Assembly (NCBI RefSeq): GCF_000420825.1
Contig: NZ_ATVR01000011.1
Span: 1-64,000, forward strand
Source of the DNA: Butyrivibrio sp. AE2015
GTDB taxonomy: Bacteria; Bacillota; Clostridia; Lachnospirales; Lachnospiraceae
Reading direction: 5' to 3'
DNA: 64,000 nt
Shown: positions 8,713-18,097 of the stretch, in pieces
How positions within the stretch are numbered: position 1 is the stretch's first letter
Layout: every line of letters starts with the position of its first letter
Position numbers and translations under genes: made by a program
The notes under the pieces: generated by a model
The model's input: the letters and a program-made list of their open reading frames with translations, nothing else
Told to the model about the DNA's origin: nothing
Database searches by the model: none

Positions 8713-10536
8713 CTATTTCCTTGTTACAGTTACAGTTTCCTGCTTTGCATCAAGAAGATACAAAGTGCCATTTAGTTTCTTTAAAGATCCGCCTTCTGCG
8801 CTTACTAGTTCCCCTTCTGAAACTCTAATAAGGTAAAAAGCATCATCTATAAGTCCTTCTGTCTTAATCGTAAGATTTTTGTCATCAAGCTCCGTATCCG
8901 GGATTACATTGACATAGCGCTGGACAGCGCCTGCCATCCCAGAGCCCGTCAGGTGTCTTATATCAGGAGCTGATTCATCTATCCAGGTCATATAATCATC
9001 AAGATTCTGACTAAGCTGTTTCCACCCGATGGCAGCTCCTCTGTCTTCATCAAGAAGATCATCAGGGTGCATAAAGTGGGACGTAACAAAATGAAAATTG
9101 AGTTCCGAAAATGCCGCCAGCTTCATGTAGTCATCGATAATACAGCTAGAGACTATTCTTGGAGTCTCTACAATTCCATCCTCCGAGACTTCATATTCCT
9201 GAGAGTATGCATCAGGTCCCTCAAAATAAATACTTGCTATAGTCTTGATATTTGGAAACTCATCACTGATAAGTTGTCTTCCCTCAAGAGATAAAACATC
9301 AGAAGGTGGAACGTATACACTCAGTTCAGATCCCGGAAAAATGCCGGTAGAGAACTTTGTGAGTTCATCAAGAGAGTTGTACATGGCATCATAGCTCTCC
9401 CACACCTTATATCCGATGTCATCTTCATATACATAGTCAGGTCCGCACAAAGGCTGATGATTATAGCCATGATATCCTACTTCACCGCCCTTGTTCAAAA
9501 GCATGTTTCCGTAGTAATAATAATCTGCAGTGCTCTTATTGGTAGGAAGTTCTTCGCCGGTATCATCTTCATAAGTCTCAATGATCAGTCCTGTATATGG
9601 AATATTGTGTTTATCTCCAAGTGCAAGGACTTTGGGCCACCACACAGCTGAATAAAACTGAGCAATTCCCATCCCATAGTCTCTTCTGATATACTCGCCA
9701 TCACCTGAAGGAGTTGGTGACGGGAAATCATCCAGATAAAATGTAGAAGCATTTATAACAGGGTAGACAAAGACATCCTCCAAAAGAGTATAAGCACTTG
9801 AATATATGCCTCTGTATGCCTTTGAAACATAGCTGAAGTTACATACAACAAATTTCCCATCTCCATATTTATAGCTCCATATAAGTGGCTTACCATCTGA
9901 GGTATGGGCATAAACTTTGGCCGATAACTCAAGCTGAACAACAAGCGCAGACTCATAGGCATCGTCTACATAGTACGTTTTATCTGCTCCAATCATATAG
10001 TCTTTTTCTGAGACAAAATCGGAAACTGTCGAAAAATTGTTGCCCATTTCTACTATTCCAAGCTTAGGACTTATGATATCGAAGTTCTCTGACCTCAAAG
10101 GCGTTATTCCAAAAAGAAGTCTCCCACCATCTTTTACCCAGTCGGTCAAGATAAAAATATCTTCCTGCATGACAGAATAGTCACTAATAGCTGCAACAAC
10201 CGTTTCATATTCTCTACCACCACTAAAAAACATGCCTTCACTCATCTTGGTGTCAGCAAGATCAAGTGTATCGTAGCTCACTCTCATATCCTTAAGGATC
10301 TGCTCATACTGAGGATAGATAAGGTTACTTGTGGCATCGTTTGTGTTTATCATCAAAAGACATTTCTTTTCTCCTGAAGTTTCCTTCATATGCACAACAT
10401 TATCGCTTGGCAAAAGAGTCACTTTTTCAGCATTTCCCTTGTAAAGGATTCCGATCCTCTCAACAAGGAGAAGCAAGAATATGGCAAAAAAACCGATGGC
10501 CACATTTATCAAAACATAAAAATGTCTTTTCTTCAT
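8713..10536 (-). CDS. PelA-type polysaccharide deacetylase (DUF2194)
   Basis: A 607-residue protein with one N-terminal membrane anchor (about residues 6-27), an alpha/beta domain resembling a type-1 glutamine amidotransferase fold (about 55-250), then a CE4/NodB-like deacetylase domain. Metal-site candidates are visible: LDD near 268-270 and GYHGYNH at 354-360, plus TSHFMHPDD further on. It corresponds to the deacetylase part of PelA and lacks the hydrolase part, as in the Bacillus cereus type of pel locus. The ATG at 10536 is chosen because it overlaps the pelE stop (ATGA) and has GAGGAG/GGGAG upstream; a GTG eight codons earlier is less likely. Confidence 0.85.
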   Translation of the reverse strand: MKKRHFYVLINVAIGFFAIFLLLLVERIGILYKGNAEKVTLLPSDNVVHMKETSGEKKCLLMINTNDATSNLIYPQYEQILKDMRVSYDTLDLADTKMSEGMFFSGGREYETVVAAISDYSVMQEDIFILTDWVKDGGRLLFGITPLRSENFDIISPKLGIVEMGNNFSTVSDFVSEKDYMIGADKTYYVDDAYESALVVQLELSAKVYAHTSDGKPLIWSYKYGDGKFVVCNFSYVSKAYRGIYSSAYTLLEDVFVYPVINASTFYLDDFPSPTPSGDGEYIRRDYGMGIAQFYSAVWWPKVLALGDKHNIPYTGLIIETYEDDTGEELPTNKSTADYYYYGNMLLNKGGEVGYHGYNHQPLCGPDYVYEDDIGYKVWESYDAMYNSLDELTKFSTGIFPGSELSVYVPPSDVLSLEGRQLISDEFPNIKTIASIYFEGPDAYSQEYEVSEDGIVETPRIVSSCIIDDYMKLAAFSELNFHFVTSHFMHPDDLLDEDRGAAIGWKQLSQNLDDYMTWIDESAPDIRHLTGSGMAGAVQRYVNVIPDTELDDKNLTIKTEGLIDDAFYLIRVSEGELVSAEGGSLKKLNGTLYLLDAKQETVTVTRK

Positions 10537-11426
10537 GCTCCCATCTCCTCTTTTTCCCACAGTTTCACTATTTCTCTTATCTCTCTTGAATAGTAATTGC
10601 CGCTCTGTGCTGTATTTTTTATCATCTCTTTTAACTTGGTACTGGCACCTGTCTCATAATAGTATCTAAACCTTAAAAGCCAGTTTCTCTCATCCAAAGG
10701 CCAACTCTGCTCCATCGTAGAAAGAGCTACGTCAGCCCTGATATATAACTTTGAATCTAAAAGACTCTTAGCAAGTTTTTCATAGTCATCAATATTGGGA
10801 CTTAGGGTAAGCTTGGTAATAAGAAGCTGATGGTAGGTATTTCTCTGGATCTCAAGGAGCTGTCCCTGAACCATACCGCTTGATATATATTGGGCAAGAA
10901 AAGATATATATTCATCAAGAAGTCCCTCTCGCCCCGGATTATTGGCATACTCACTGCTATATTCCTGAAGCTTTAATTCATATTCTTTTGAAAGCTCCAC
11001 CATGGCTGTTGTAGCGTAATGGACTACTTCAACATCATCATTCATCCTGGCCTGATTGATAACGGGAATATATTTTTTTACATCAGTCATAAGAACGTCC
11101 ATCATGACTGATCGTCTCACAGTTGGATCATTCATAATAAGAGCATCTTCAAGGGGTACAATGTCATCAGATTCTGCTTCCTGCCTTGGTAAAAGAGACT
11201 GATCTATAAGATTGCTTCTCATGAGCTCAAGGTCGCCATTTTTATTTCCATCCCTGCCAAGCTTTATCATAATGGTTATGATCACAGCACAAAGAGCACC
11301 CCAAAAAGGAATGCATATTACCATGACCATCATGAGACTATCAATTTTTAATACGCCAAGCTTCATAAGTACGAATACAGCAAGGCATAGCACAAAATGT
11401 ATGAGCAGAAAAATGAATACTATCAT
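10533..11426 (-). CDS. pelE: PelE-like inner-membrane scaffold protein
   Basis: A 297-residue protein with two N-terminal transmembrane helices (about 2-22 and 32-54) followed by an all-helical cytoplasmic region (about 75-297) that looks TPR-like. In Pel systems PelE links PelD to the synthase complex. Assignment rests mostly on topology and on its position directly between pelD and the deacetylase gene, because sequence conservation of PelE is low. Its ATG overlaps the pelD stop codon (ATGA). Confidence 0.8.
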   Translation of the reverse strand: MIVFIFLLIHFVLCLAVFVLMKLGVLKIDSLMMVMVICIPFWGALCAVIITIMIKLGRDGNKNGDLELMRSNLIDQSLLPRQEAESDDIVPLEDALIMNDPTVRRSVMMDVLMTDVKKYIPVINQARMNDDVEVVHYATTAMVELSKEYELKLQEYSSEYANNPGREGLLDEYISFLAQYISSGMVQGQLLEIQRNTYHQLLITKLTLSPNIDDYEKLAKSLLDSKLYIRADVALSTMEQSWPLDERNWLLRFRYYYETGASTKLKEMIKNTAQSGNYYSREIREIVKLWEKEEMGA

Positions 11427-13528
11427 CCTACACTCTCCACTACATCACACTTAAGCCCCATATTCTGGAACCTCTTTAATACAATAGTTTCACTGCTGTC
11501 ATCCACCTGCGATGCCAAAAGATATATATTGTTATCACTGCCAAGTCCCACAATATCGTTGTTACGTATCTTAGTCTGAAGCATTTCATCAATTTCCGTA
11601 AGAGTCCTGTTCTCTCTCATGATCCTAAAGAGTCTAAAATCTGTAAGCTTATTATCAGCCATTTCTTTCTGTATATTAAACTGCTGTACAAAATACTCAT
11701 ACTGAGTGATCTGAGTTCCCTCAACATATGTTTTATCAGCAACAGCTTTCTGATACTCCCATGCCTTGATAATAAAGTTCTCCATAAGTCCGCTTAAAAT
11801 CCTGATAAGGTTTGTATAATACGTGCTGATCTGAATATACTCAACATGGTAGATCATTATCAAAACACTTAATGCACCTTCAGATTTTATTCCGGCAACG
11901 TAAGTTGGAAATCCTTCTCTAACATCTCTGTTAAACCAGATCTCCCCCTTGGAAACCTCATCTATAACCGTTCTGTAATCATCAAGATTTATGGATTTTT
12001 TCAGATTGGAACTGATCTGCTCTGACGCAACGCTAAGTCTTGCAAATCTTGCACCTTTGTCATTGATCGTGTATATTGCTATGGACCTGTTATCAAGAAC
12101 ATCTTCCATAACAGGAATTGACTCAGCAAAAATCTCTTCTGGTACAGTGGTACTGAGTTTCTGGACTACATCGAAAATTCTGCCAAATCCATCCCTGCTT
12201 CCTATAAGATCCTGCTTATACTGGTTCTTATATTCCATGGCTTCTTCATAAAGCCTGTTAACAAAGCCTTTTTCTTCTTTTAACAGCTTATTCTCATCAG
12301 ATATAAAAGCGAGGTCCTCATCTTTTCTCTGTTTGATATATCCGCAGACCGCTGCCGTGACTAAAAGGAGAATAAATGGTATCCAGTTGCTTGGATCATA
12401 GAAAAGCAAAATGCCATTAGTTCCCTGCCTGTAATATGCAAGTACCAAAGACACGATCTCCAATATAGCAGTAATTCCTCCAATACGAGTACCATAGACC
12501 AGGGACATAAGCACAACAAATAAGAGTCTTACATCAATCATTCTAAACTGCACACTGCCGCCGGAATAATAATTGTAAACCTCAACAAGAAAAGCACCCA
12601 GGATCAGTTCAAGGAACATCATTATCTTTCCGTTTATCCTTAGTTTTTCTCTAAGAATTTCGGCAATCTTCCTTTTAACATGGTACAATTCACGATACTG
12701 TTTTACATACTCATCAATTTCAGAAACAGCATCTTTTTGAGCAAACCATCCATAAAAATGCCTTGCAACATCCTGTCCATATTCAAGTCTGCCTCTAATC
12801 GATGACCCTGAAAAAACCACATCTGCATTCTTGTATATCTTTTTAATTGATGAAAATGCCTCTTCATAGGTAGTGTTTGCACCGCTTCGAAGATAAATAG
12901 TTTCATAGATACCATTGTCACTTTCATCTTCTCCCCACACATCGAAGAGTCTGCTCAAAAAATCCGAGAGGTCTTCGATTGACAGAAAATCTGCTATTTC
13001 ATCACCTCTTGCTTTGATCTCAACTTTTTCCCCTTTTTCAAGAGCATCAAAAATACGGCACCAAAAATCATCTTTATAGTGCCCACTTATCAAATGAGGA
13101 GAGTATATTATTTTTACTGAAATCTGGTATTGCTCAGCGTAATATCTGCAGATAGATTCCACAGAACTGTATATTAGAGAGTCACTATTTTCTACATCAA
13201 GAAGTGCCTCATCAGATGTCACATAAACAAATTGCTTTACTTTTGTCTTTCTGCAAAGTGAAAGGACATTACGAAGCTGCTCAATCTCACCCACCTCATA
13301 GCTGTCCTTATTTATAAAATGCGACACAAATACAACTCGCTCGAAGCCATAAGTAAAAAATAAAGTTTTAAAGTCATCACCCATGATAGACTTTTTAAAC
13401 CACCTGATATTACCTTCTTTCTGGCTTTCAAGCTTAGGTCCGCATAGTATTATATTGTCTGTCCCAAATGCAGTTTCGAGGGATTCCTTCGAAAAATAAC
13501 CATTACTACCTACTACAAGGGTATCCAT
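11423..13528 (-). CDS. pelD: PelD-like c-di-GMP receptor with N-terminal SDR domain
   Basis: A 701-residue protein. Residues 1-290 resemble an extended SDR/NAD-dependent epimerase but with a weak nucleotide loop (VGSNGYFS) and no YxxxK (YSSVES), so it may not be catalytic. Three or four transmembrane helices follow (about 303-400), then a coiled segment, a GAF domain (about 448-595) and a degenerate GGDEF domain (about 618-701). In the latter, RNND at 655-658 matches the RxxD inhibitory site that binds c-di-GMP, while the GGDEF position reads SDNNI and should be inactive. This is the PelD arrangement with an extra front domain. The gene follows the GH3 gene by 47 bp and has AGGGAG upstream. 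Confidence 0.9.
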   Translation of the reverse strand: MDTLVVGSNGYFSKESLETAFGTDNIILCGPKLESQKEGNIRWFKKSIMGDDFKTLFFTYGFERVVFVSHFINKDSYEVGEIEQLRNVLSLCRKTKVKQFVYVTSDEALLDVENSDSLIYSSVESICRYYAEQYQISVKIIYSPHLISGHYKDDFWCRIFDALEKGEKVEIKARGDEIADFLSIEDLSDFLSRLFDVWGEDESDNGIYETIYLRSGANTTYEEAFSSIKKIYKNADVVFSGSSIRGRLEYGQDVARHFYGWFAQKDAVSEIDEYVKQYRELYHVKRKIAEILREKLRINGKIMMFLELILGAFLVEVYNYYSGGSVQFRMIDVRLLFVVLMSLVYGTRIGGITAILEIVSLVLAYYRQGTNGILLFYDPSNWIPFILLLVTAAVCGYIKQRKDEDLAFISDENKLLKEEKGFVNRLYEEAMEYKNQYKQDLIGSRDGFGRIFDVVQKLSTTVPEEIFAESIPVMEDVLDNRSIAIYTINDKGARFARLSVASEQISSNLKKSINLDDYRTVIDEVSKGEIWFNRDVREGFPTYVAGIKSEGALSVLIMIYHVEYIQISTYYTNLIRILSGLMENFIIKAWEYQKAVADKTYVEGTQITQYEYFVQQFNIQKEMADNKLTDFRLFRIMRENRTLTEIDEMLQTKIRNNDIVGLGSDNNIYLLASQVDDSSETIVLKRFQNMGLKCDVVESVG

Positions 13529-13575
13529 TACGGTTTATTCTCCCTAAATACTTTTCTTCCCCACTTACATTCGCC

Positions 13576-14868
13576 TTAGCTTTCCTTAGTTATCTCCTCC
13601 ACCCTGTCAGCATACTTAATTCTGTATATCCTGCTAAGAGATTCTGTAATCCTTTCCTCAGATATTTCCCCATTATTGACAGCTTCTAAAAGTCCATTGT
13701 AAGCTGTCTCAAAATCTTCAGGAAGGTAGATCATATCTGCTCCGGCCTTTATTGCCATGACCGCAGCCTGATCTGAAGTGTAATACTCTGTGATGGCCCC
13801 ATCATCCAGAGCACCTGTTATTACTATGCCATCAAACCCAAGAACTCCCCTGAGTTCATCTTCTATGATCACTGATGAAAGTGAAGCCGGAGTGTTATCT
13901 CCAACCACATTTGGGAATGATGAGTTTGAGATCATGATCGCTGTAACATTTCCATCGTCTATAACATTTTTAAACAATGAATATTCACCGGTTGCAAGCA
14001 TTTCAGTGGAATCATCGATCTGCTCCATCTTAGAAGAAGTATCTCCCTGTTTAGGGAAAGAATATGCACAAGACCATATTCCCTCACTTCTAAGCGCCTG
14101 TGACAATGATGCTGTCAAAGCCTTGACAGTTTCAGCATCCGTGCCAAATACTCCACTTTCTGTAATATCCATATTCGGTGAAAGGTCAAAATTAAAACCA
14201 TATTTATACATAGAAGCTGCAACTATTGCCCCATTTTCTGAAGCAGCCTCTGCATCTGTATAATCCACTATTTCATCAATACCGATTGATGAGCTGATAG
14301 CTCCCTTTCCCCACTCGCTTACCATAGTGAAGAGTGGATACTTACTCATGGAAGTTGTGGTCGAAAGCATCTCAGTTATCTGATCCTCTGACTTGATGTT
14401 TTTGGCGGAGTAAACTATTCCGCCTACAGCATATTGGGAAAGAGCATCCTGTGTTCCGCTTCCTGCCTTGACTGCAGTAGCAACACCTGTAAGCTGTTCA
14501 GGTGTAACTATAAAAAGACCTGCAACCTTATCCTCAATAGGCATTGTATCTATTACATCTGATACAACCTCATCCATTATGTCCTCTTCAGACATTTCCT
14601 CGGGTTCACTAACCGCTTCCGGAGTTTCTATAACTATTTCCTGACTGCTCTCCAAAGATGCAGCTTCATCTCCAGCCTCTTCCGAAGAAGCAGCAGTTTT
14701 TCCTCCGCCAAGTAAGCTCTTTATGAAAACAACTCCAAAAACTATAGCTAAAACAATCAGAATGACTACAACTGCCAGTGATATATATGCAATGAGCTGG
14801 CTCCTTTTTCTTTTGTTCCTGCGAGCCATTCGCTTCTCATCAAAATCCTGTTCTTCCAATCTACTCAT
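13576..14868 (-). CDS. Membrane-anchored GH3-like pseudoenzyme
   Basis: A 430-residue protein: a short basic cytoplasmic tail, one transmembrane helix (about 25-50), an acidic linker (55-100) and a GH3/NagZ-type domain (about 100-425). The fold is recognisable from GDT, ALDDGAI, DQAAVMAIKAGAD and the C-terminal EERITESLSRI segment. Key residues are absent: the KHFPGHGDT loop reads YSFPKQGDT (269-277), the DSH that follows reads KME, and the nucleophile position in VTDAL reads ITGAL (Gly352). It should therefore be inactive as a beta-N-acetylhexosaminidase. As the first gene of the Pel operon, it may bind the polymer or a partner protein; that role is inference. Confidence 0.85.
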   Translation of the reverse strand: MSRLEEQDFDEKRMARRNKRKRSQLIAYISLAVVVILIVLAIVFGVVFIKSLLGGGKTAASSEEAGDEAASLESSQEIVIETPEAVSEPEEMSEEDIMDEVVSDVIDTMPIEDKVAGLFIVTPEQLTGVATAVKAGSGTQDALSQYAVGGIVYSAKNIKSEDQITEMLSTTTSMSKYPLFTMVSEWGKGAISSSIGIDEIVDYTDAEAASENGAIVAASMYKYGFNFDLSPNMDITESGVFGTDAETVKALTASLSQALRSEGIWSCAYSFPKQGDTSSKMEQIDDSTEMLATGEYSLFKNVIDDGNVTAIMISNSSFPNVVGDNTPASLSSVIIEDELRGVLGFDGIVITGALDDGAITEYYTSDQAAVMAIKAGADMIYLPEDFETAYNGLLEAVNNGEISEERITESLSRIYRIKYADRVEEITKES

Positions 14869-14979
14869 AAAATCCCCATTAAATGCAAAACTTTTTCTAT
14901 TCCTTATTTTATCATAATTTGTGCACCCAATGAAGAACCAATCCGTACACTTTCCACACTATTCACAAAAAATTCAGAT

Positions 14980-15029
14980 AAATAAAAATCAAGGGCAGAA
15001 GCTTCATCGTATTACCTGCTTCTGCCCTT
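14980..15029 (-). terminator. Terminator-like hairpin in the leader of the Pel operon
   Basis: On the minus strand a perfect 12-bp stem (15018-15029 with 14991-15002, arms AAGGGCAGAAGC/GCTTCTGCCCTT) closes a 15-nt loop and is followed by GATTTTTATTTAT. It lies between the strong leftward promoter at 15385-15413 and the first operon gene at 14868. It could end a separate short transcript or act as an attenuator. Confidence 0.65.
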
Positions 15030-15250
15030 ATACCGAGTACTCATCATCTAAATTAAAATTTTCTGCGTCCAATGGACTTTTCCTCCGATTCTCAGCTCAT
15101 CGTTCCATTTACATTTGCATTCATATGCTGTGGTTGCAAGATTTAAATATGCCCTAACCACTTCTCATGTACTTGAATTGCTGTAATTCTGATACTTCTT
15201 TGAACTTCGAACTTAAAACTTTTTTATAAAACTAAACTTAGTATGCTGGT

Positions 15251-15306
15251 GGACCGTACCATCCTTTCTCTGAATATTTTAATTAACTATCCCTTTGGAC
15301 CGTACC
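15251..15306 (-). repeat. Direct repeat in the long leader
   Basis: GGACCGTACC occurs at 15251-15260 and 15297-15306. On the minus strand both copies are preceded by a GAGAAAG-like purine tract and read GGTACGGTCCA. Both lie within the predicted transcript from the 15385 promoter. Elsewhere in the 14869-15755 spacer I see only short AT-rich hairpins (for example CTCCAAT 15318-15324 with ATTGGAG 15346-15352) and no supported gene. Confidence 0.4.
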
Positions 15307-15384
15307 TCCCTTTCTTTCTCCAATTTACGATCTCACTATATATTGATTGGAGAAGTATTTTTGTAACTCTTACTTGATGGTTTT

Positions 15385-15413
15385 ATTATATTTATATCCA
15401 TCCAATTTGTCAA
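15385..15413 (-). promoter_or_regulatory. Consensus sigma-A promoter, leftward
   Basis: On the minus strand TTGACA (408-413 of 15 kb) and TATAAT (15385-15390) are separated by exactly 17 bp, a full consensus promoter. Transcription would start near 15378, giving a leader of about 510 nt before the GH3 start codon. A weaker second promoter nearer the gene (TTGGTT and TATGAT around 14900-14930) is also possible. Confidence 0.8.
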
Positions 15414-15755
15414 CACATTTTATTAATTTCTTTTATTTATTTTGACATCTTGCATGTTATTGTTGAATATTCTGCATATTATTCTAATTGTATATTCATT
15501 ATACACAATTCTGCATATTACTTCACCTTACAAAAAGATGCCTATATATTGTGTTATTCCATAGTGATCAATTCTCATACACTTTCATATCAAAGCACCC
15601 AAACATCTGTATTATTCTCTGAATTTTATGATTATTGGATCATTTTTTCTTCTAAAATTTTGAACATAAAGTCTCTGTACATAATCAGATAAAATAATTA
15701 TGATAATAAAAGGGTTTCTTTATATAGCCCAATAATACACGAAGGAAGATGTGAC

Positions 15756-16712
15756 ATGTACCACTGCATTGTGAACCCATCAGCACGCTCAGGAAAAGGA
15801 AAGGATATCTGGAAAAAGTTAGAACTTAAGTTCCACGAAAAAGGAATTGATTACACAGCTTATATGACTAAAGGTCCCGGAGACGGAACAGTCCTGGCCC
15901 AAAGCATAACATCTTCAAACACTGATACAAAAATAGTTGTCCTTGGCGGAGACGGTACTCTTAACGAAGTAATGAATGGTATCACCGACTTTGACAAAAC
16001 TATAGTCGGCTATATTCCAATTGGTTCATCCAATGATTTTGCAAGAGATCTCTCCTATCCCCAGAATATAGATACTCTTTTGGATGCCATTCTTGAAGGA
16101 AAAGTTCTGCGAAAGCTTGATCTTGGAAAGCTGACTTATAATTCTATGACAGCTCCAATGTCCAGGCTGCATGAAAAAGAAATCTCAAAAACAAGAATAT
16201 TTGACGTAAGTTCCGGAATCGGATTTGATGCTGCGGTCTGCGAAGAAGCACTTGCATCAGGTACAAAGAACTTTCTAAACAAAATAGGACTCGGGAAGCT
16301 CACCTATGGTCTTATAGCTATCAGGCAGCTTCTAAAGGCCGATAAAATTCCTTGTGACATCGAGCTTGATAGCGGTGAAGTCATTCATTTAAAACGTTTT
16401 ATATTCATTGCGGCCATGATTCATCACTACGAAGGCGGTGGTTTTAATTTCGCTCCAAAGGCAGACTTAACCGACGGCAAGTTCGATCTGGTTTATGCAG
16501 GCGACATGCCACCACTACGAATGATGTTTGCACTTCCTTTCTCATTCTTTGGCAACTACTATTGGATAAAGGGAATCGGACATCATACAGTTAAAAAAGT
16601 CACCATCAAACCTCTGCTCCCCATGTGGGTCCACACCGATGGCGAAGTCTCAGTAAAATCCGACAACATTACGCTTGAATGCTTACAGGAAAAACTTCAG
16701 CTTATGTGCTAA
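15756..16712 (+). CDS. Diacylglycerol/lipid kinase family protein
   Basis: A 318-residue DAGK-catalytic-domain enzyme (DagK/YegS type). VNPSARSGKG at the N-terminus and VLGGDGTLNEVMNG (about 67-80) form the nucleotide-binding site, and IPIGSSNDFARDL is the matching GTxNDFAR-like motif. The C-terminal beta domain ends with the usual HTDGE segment. It should phosphorylate a membrane lipid such as diacylglycerol at the inner leaflet. It is monocistronic, with GGAAG upstream of the ATG, and convergent with glyA across a shared terminator. Confidence 0.88.
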   Translation: MYHCIVNPSARSGKGKDIWKKLELKFHEKGIDYTAYMTKGPGDGTVLAQSITSSNTDTKIVVLGGDGTLNEVMNGITDFDKTIVGYIPIGSSNDFARDLSYPQNIDTLLDAILEGKVLRKLDLGKLTYNSMTAPMSRLHEKEISKTRIFDVSSGIGFDAAVCEEALASGTKNFLNKIGLGKLTYGLIAIRQLLKADKIPCDIELDSGEVIHLKRFIFIAAMIHHYEGGGFNFAPKADLTDGKFDLVYAGDMPPLRMMFALPFSFFGNYYWIKGIGHHTVKKVTIKPLLPMWVHTDGEVSVKSDNITLECLQEKLQLMC

Positions 16713-16750
16713 AAAAGCTTTGGACTGTTAATACAGCCCAAAGCTTTTTA
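16711..16750. terminator. Bidirectional terminator between lipid kinase and glyA
   Basis: AAAAAGCTTTGG and CCAAAGCTTTTT form a 12-bp stem with a further CTGT/ACAG extension. A and T runs flank both sides, so the hairpin can stop both convergent genes. Confidence 0.85.
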
Positions 16751-16756
16751 TATTTA

Positions 16757-17995
16757 TCAGTCAAGCGGATACTTGTCTGTAAGGCTCTTGATGATGGCCC
16801 TTGCTTCATCATTCTTTTCGCCCTTGTTCTTAATAACAATTGATATAGCTTCTGCTATCTGATCCATATCTGCTTTGTTCATTCCTCTTGTTGTAACAGC
16901 AGCTGTTCCAAGACGGATTCCACTTGTTACAAATGGTGACTGCTGCTCATTAGGAATAGTATTTTTATTAGCTGTGATATGTGCATCATCAAGCCAAGCC
17001 TCAACTTCTTTTCCTGTAAGACCAAAGTTTGTCAGGTCAACAAGCATAAGATGATTGTCTGTTCCGCCTGAAACAATCTTGATTCCTCTCTGCATAAGTC
17101 CATCGCAAAGAGCTTTACAGTTTTCTACTACATCTGTTGCATATTTCTTAAATTCAGGAGAAAGAGCTTCTTTAAAACATACTGCCTTAGCTGCAATAAC
17201 ATGCTCAAGCGGGCCACCCTGAATTCCAGGGAATACCGCCTTGTTGATCTTAAACTTATCCTGAGCTGACTGATTCCAAAGAATGAGTCCGCCTCTTGGT
17301 CCGCGAAGTGTCTTATGAGTTGTTGTAGTTACAACATCTGCATATGGGAATGGGCTTGGATGAACGCCTGCAGCAACAAGTCCTGCTATATGCGCCATAT
17401 CCACCATAAGTATTGCTCCACATGCATCTGCAGCTTCTCTGAACTTCTTAAAGTCAATTGTTCTGCAGTATGCTGATGCACCGGCAATGATAAGTTTAGG
17501 TTTATGCTCTACAGCAAGTTTGTACATTTGGTCGTAGTCAAGGAAGCCGTTTTCATCAACACCATAAGGAACTACGTTAAAATATGTTCCTGAAATATTA
17601 GCCGGGCTACCATGTGTAAGATGTCCGCCCTGATTAAGGTTCATACCCATAATGGTATCTCCGGGCTGAAGCAAAGCAAACTGAACAGCGAGGTTTGCCT
17701 GTGCGCCTGAATGAGGCTGAACATTTGCATAGTCACAGCCAAAAAGCTCTTTTGCTCTCTCGATTGCAAGCTTTTCAACTTCATCGACTACAAAACATCC
17801 ACCATAGTATCTTTTTCCAGGAAGACCCTCTGCATATTTGTTAGTTAACGGACTCCCCATAGCTGCCATAACAGCTTTACTTGTCCAGTTTTCTGACGCA
17901 ATAAGTTCAATGTGATCATTCTGTCTTGCAACCTCTTTTTCGATGAGAGATGCAATCTCGGGGTCCACTTTCCTGACTTCTTCCAGTGAATACAT
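16757..17995 (-). CDS. glyA: Serine hydroxymethyltransferase
   Basis: A 412-residue PLP enzyme interconverting serine and glycine with transfer of a one-carbon unit to tetrahydrofolate. Conserved family segments include [15 protein letters not shown] near the N-terminus, the PLP-lysine motif [14 protein letters not shown] (about 225-238) and [12 protein letters not shown]. Length is normal. AGGAGG lies 8 nt before the ATG. It has its own upstream spacer, separated from the GH31 gene by a terminator. Confidence 0.97.
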   Translation of the reverse strand: MYSLEEVRKVDPEIASLIEKEVARQNDHIELIASENWTSKAVMAAMGSPLTNKYAEGLPGKRYYGGCFVVDEVEKLAIERAKELFGCDYANVQPHSGAQANLAVQFALLQPGDTIMGMNLNQGGHLTHGSPANISGTYFNVVPYGVDENGFLDYDQMYKLAVEHKPKLIIAGASAYCRTIDFKKFREAADACGAILMVDMAHIAGLVAAGVHPSPFPYADVVTTTTHKTLRGPRGGLILWNQSAQDKFKINKAVFPGIQGGPLEHVIAAKAVCFKEALSPEFKKYATDVVENCKALCDGLMQRGIKIVSGGTDNHLMLVDLTNFGLTGKEVEAWLDDAHITANKNTIPNEQQSPFVTSGIRLGTAAVTTRGMNKADMDQIAEAISIVIKNKGEKNDEARAIIKSLTDKYPLD

Positions 17996-18097
17996 TTTTC
18001 GCTCCTCCTAAACATTTTTACAATTTAATGTGTTAAAGTTACACACATGGCATATCGTAACATATAACCCCTAAAAAATCTAGGTGTTTTTCTAAAC

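Noticed and set aside
11423-12400. The front domain of PelD as an active sugar epimerase
   Set aside because: The active-site YxxxK is not present and the nucleotide loop is weak; it is better described as SDR-like.
13790-14263. A 157-codon plus-strand frame opposite the GH3 gene
   Set aside because: Antisense frame; the minus-strand gene is clearly the real one.
15075-15095. GAGGAAAAGTCC in the Pel leader, similar to a conserved RNase P RNA segment
   Set aside because: The other conserved RNase P regions (for example the ACAGAA-type segment) are missing nearby.
15048-15161. A 37-codon GTG-started frame on the minus strand in the Pel leader
   Set aside because: It has protein-like composition but a stop lies two codons before the GTG and no ribosome binding site is seen; kept only as a possible feature of the leader.
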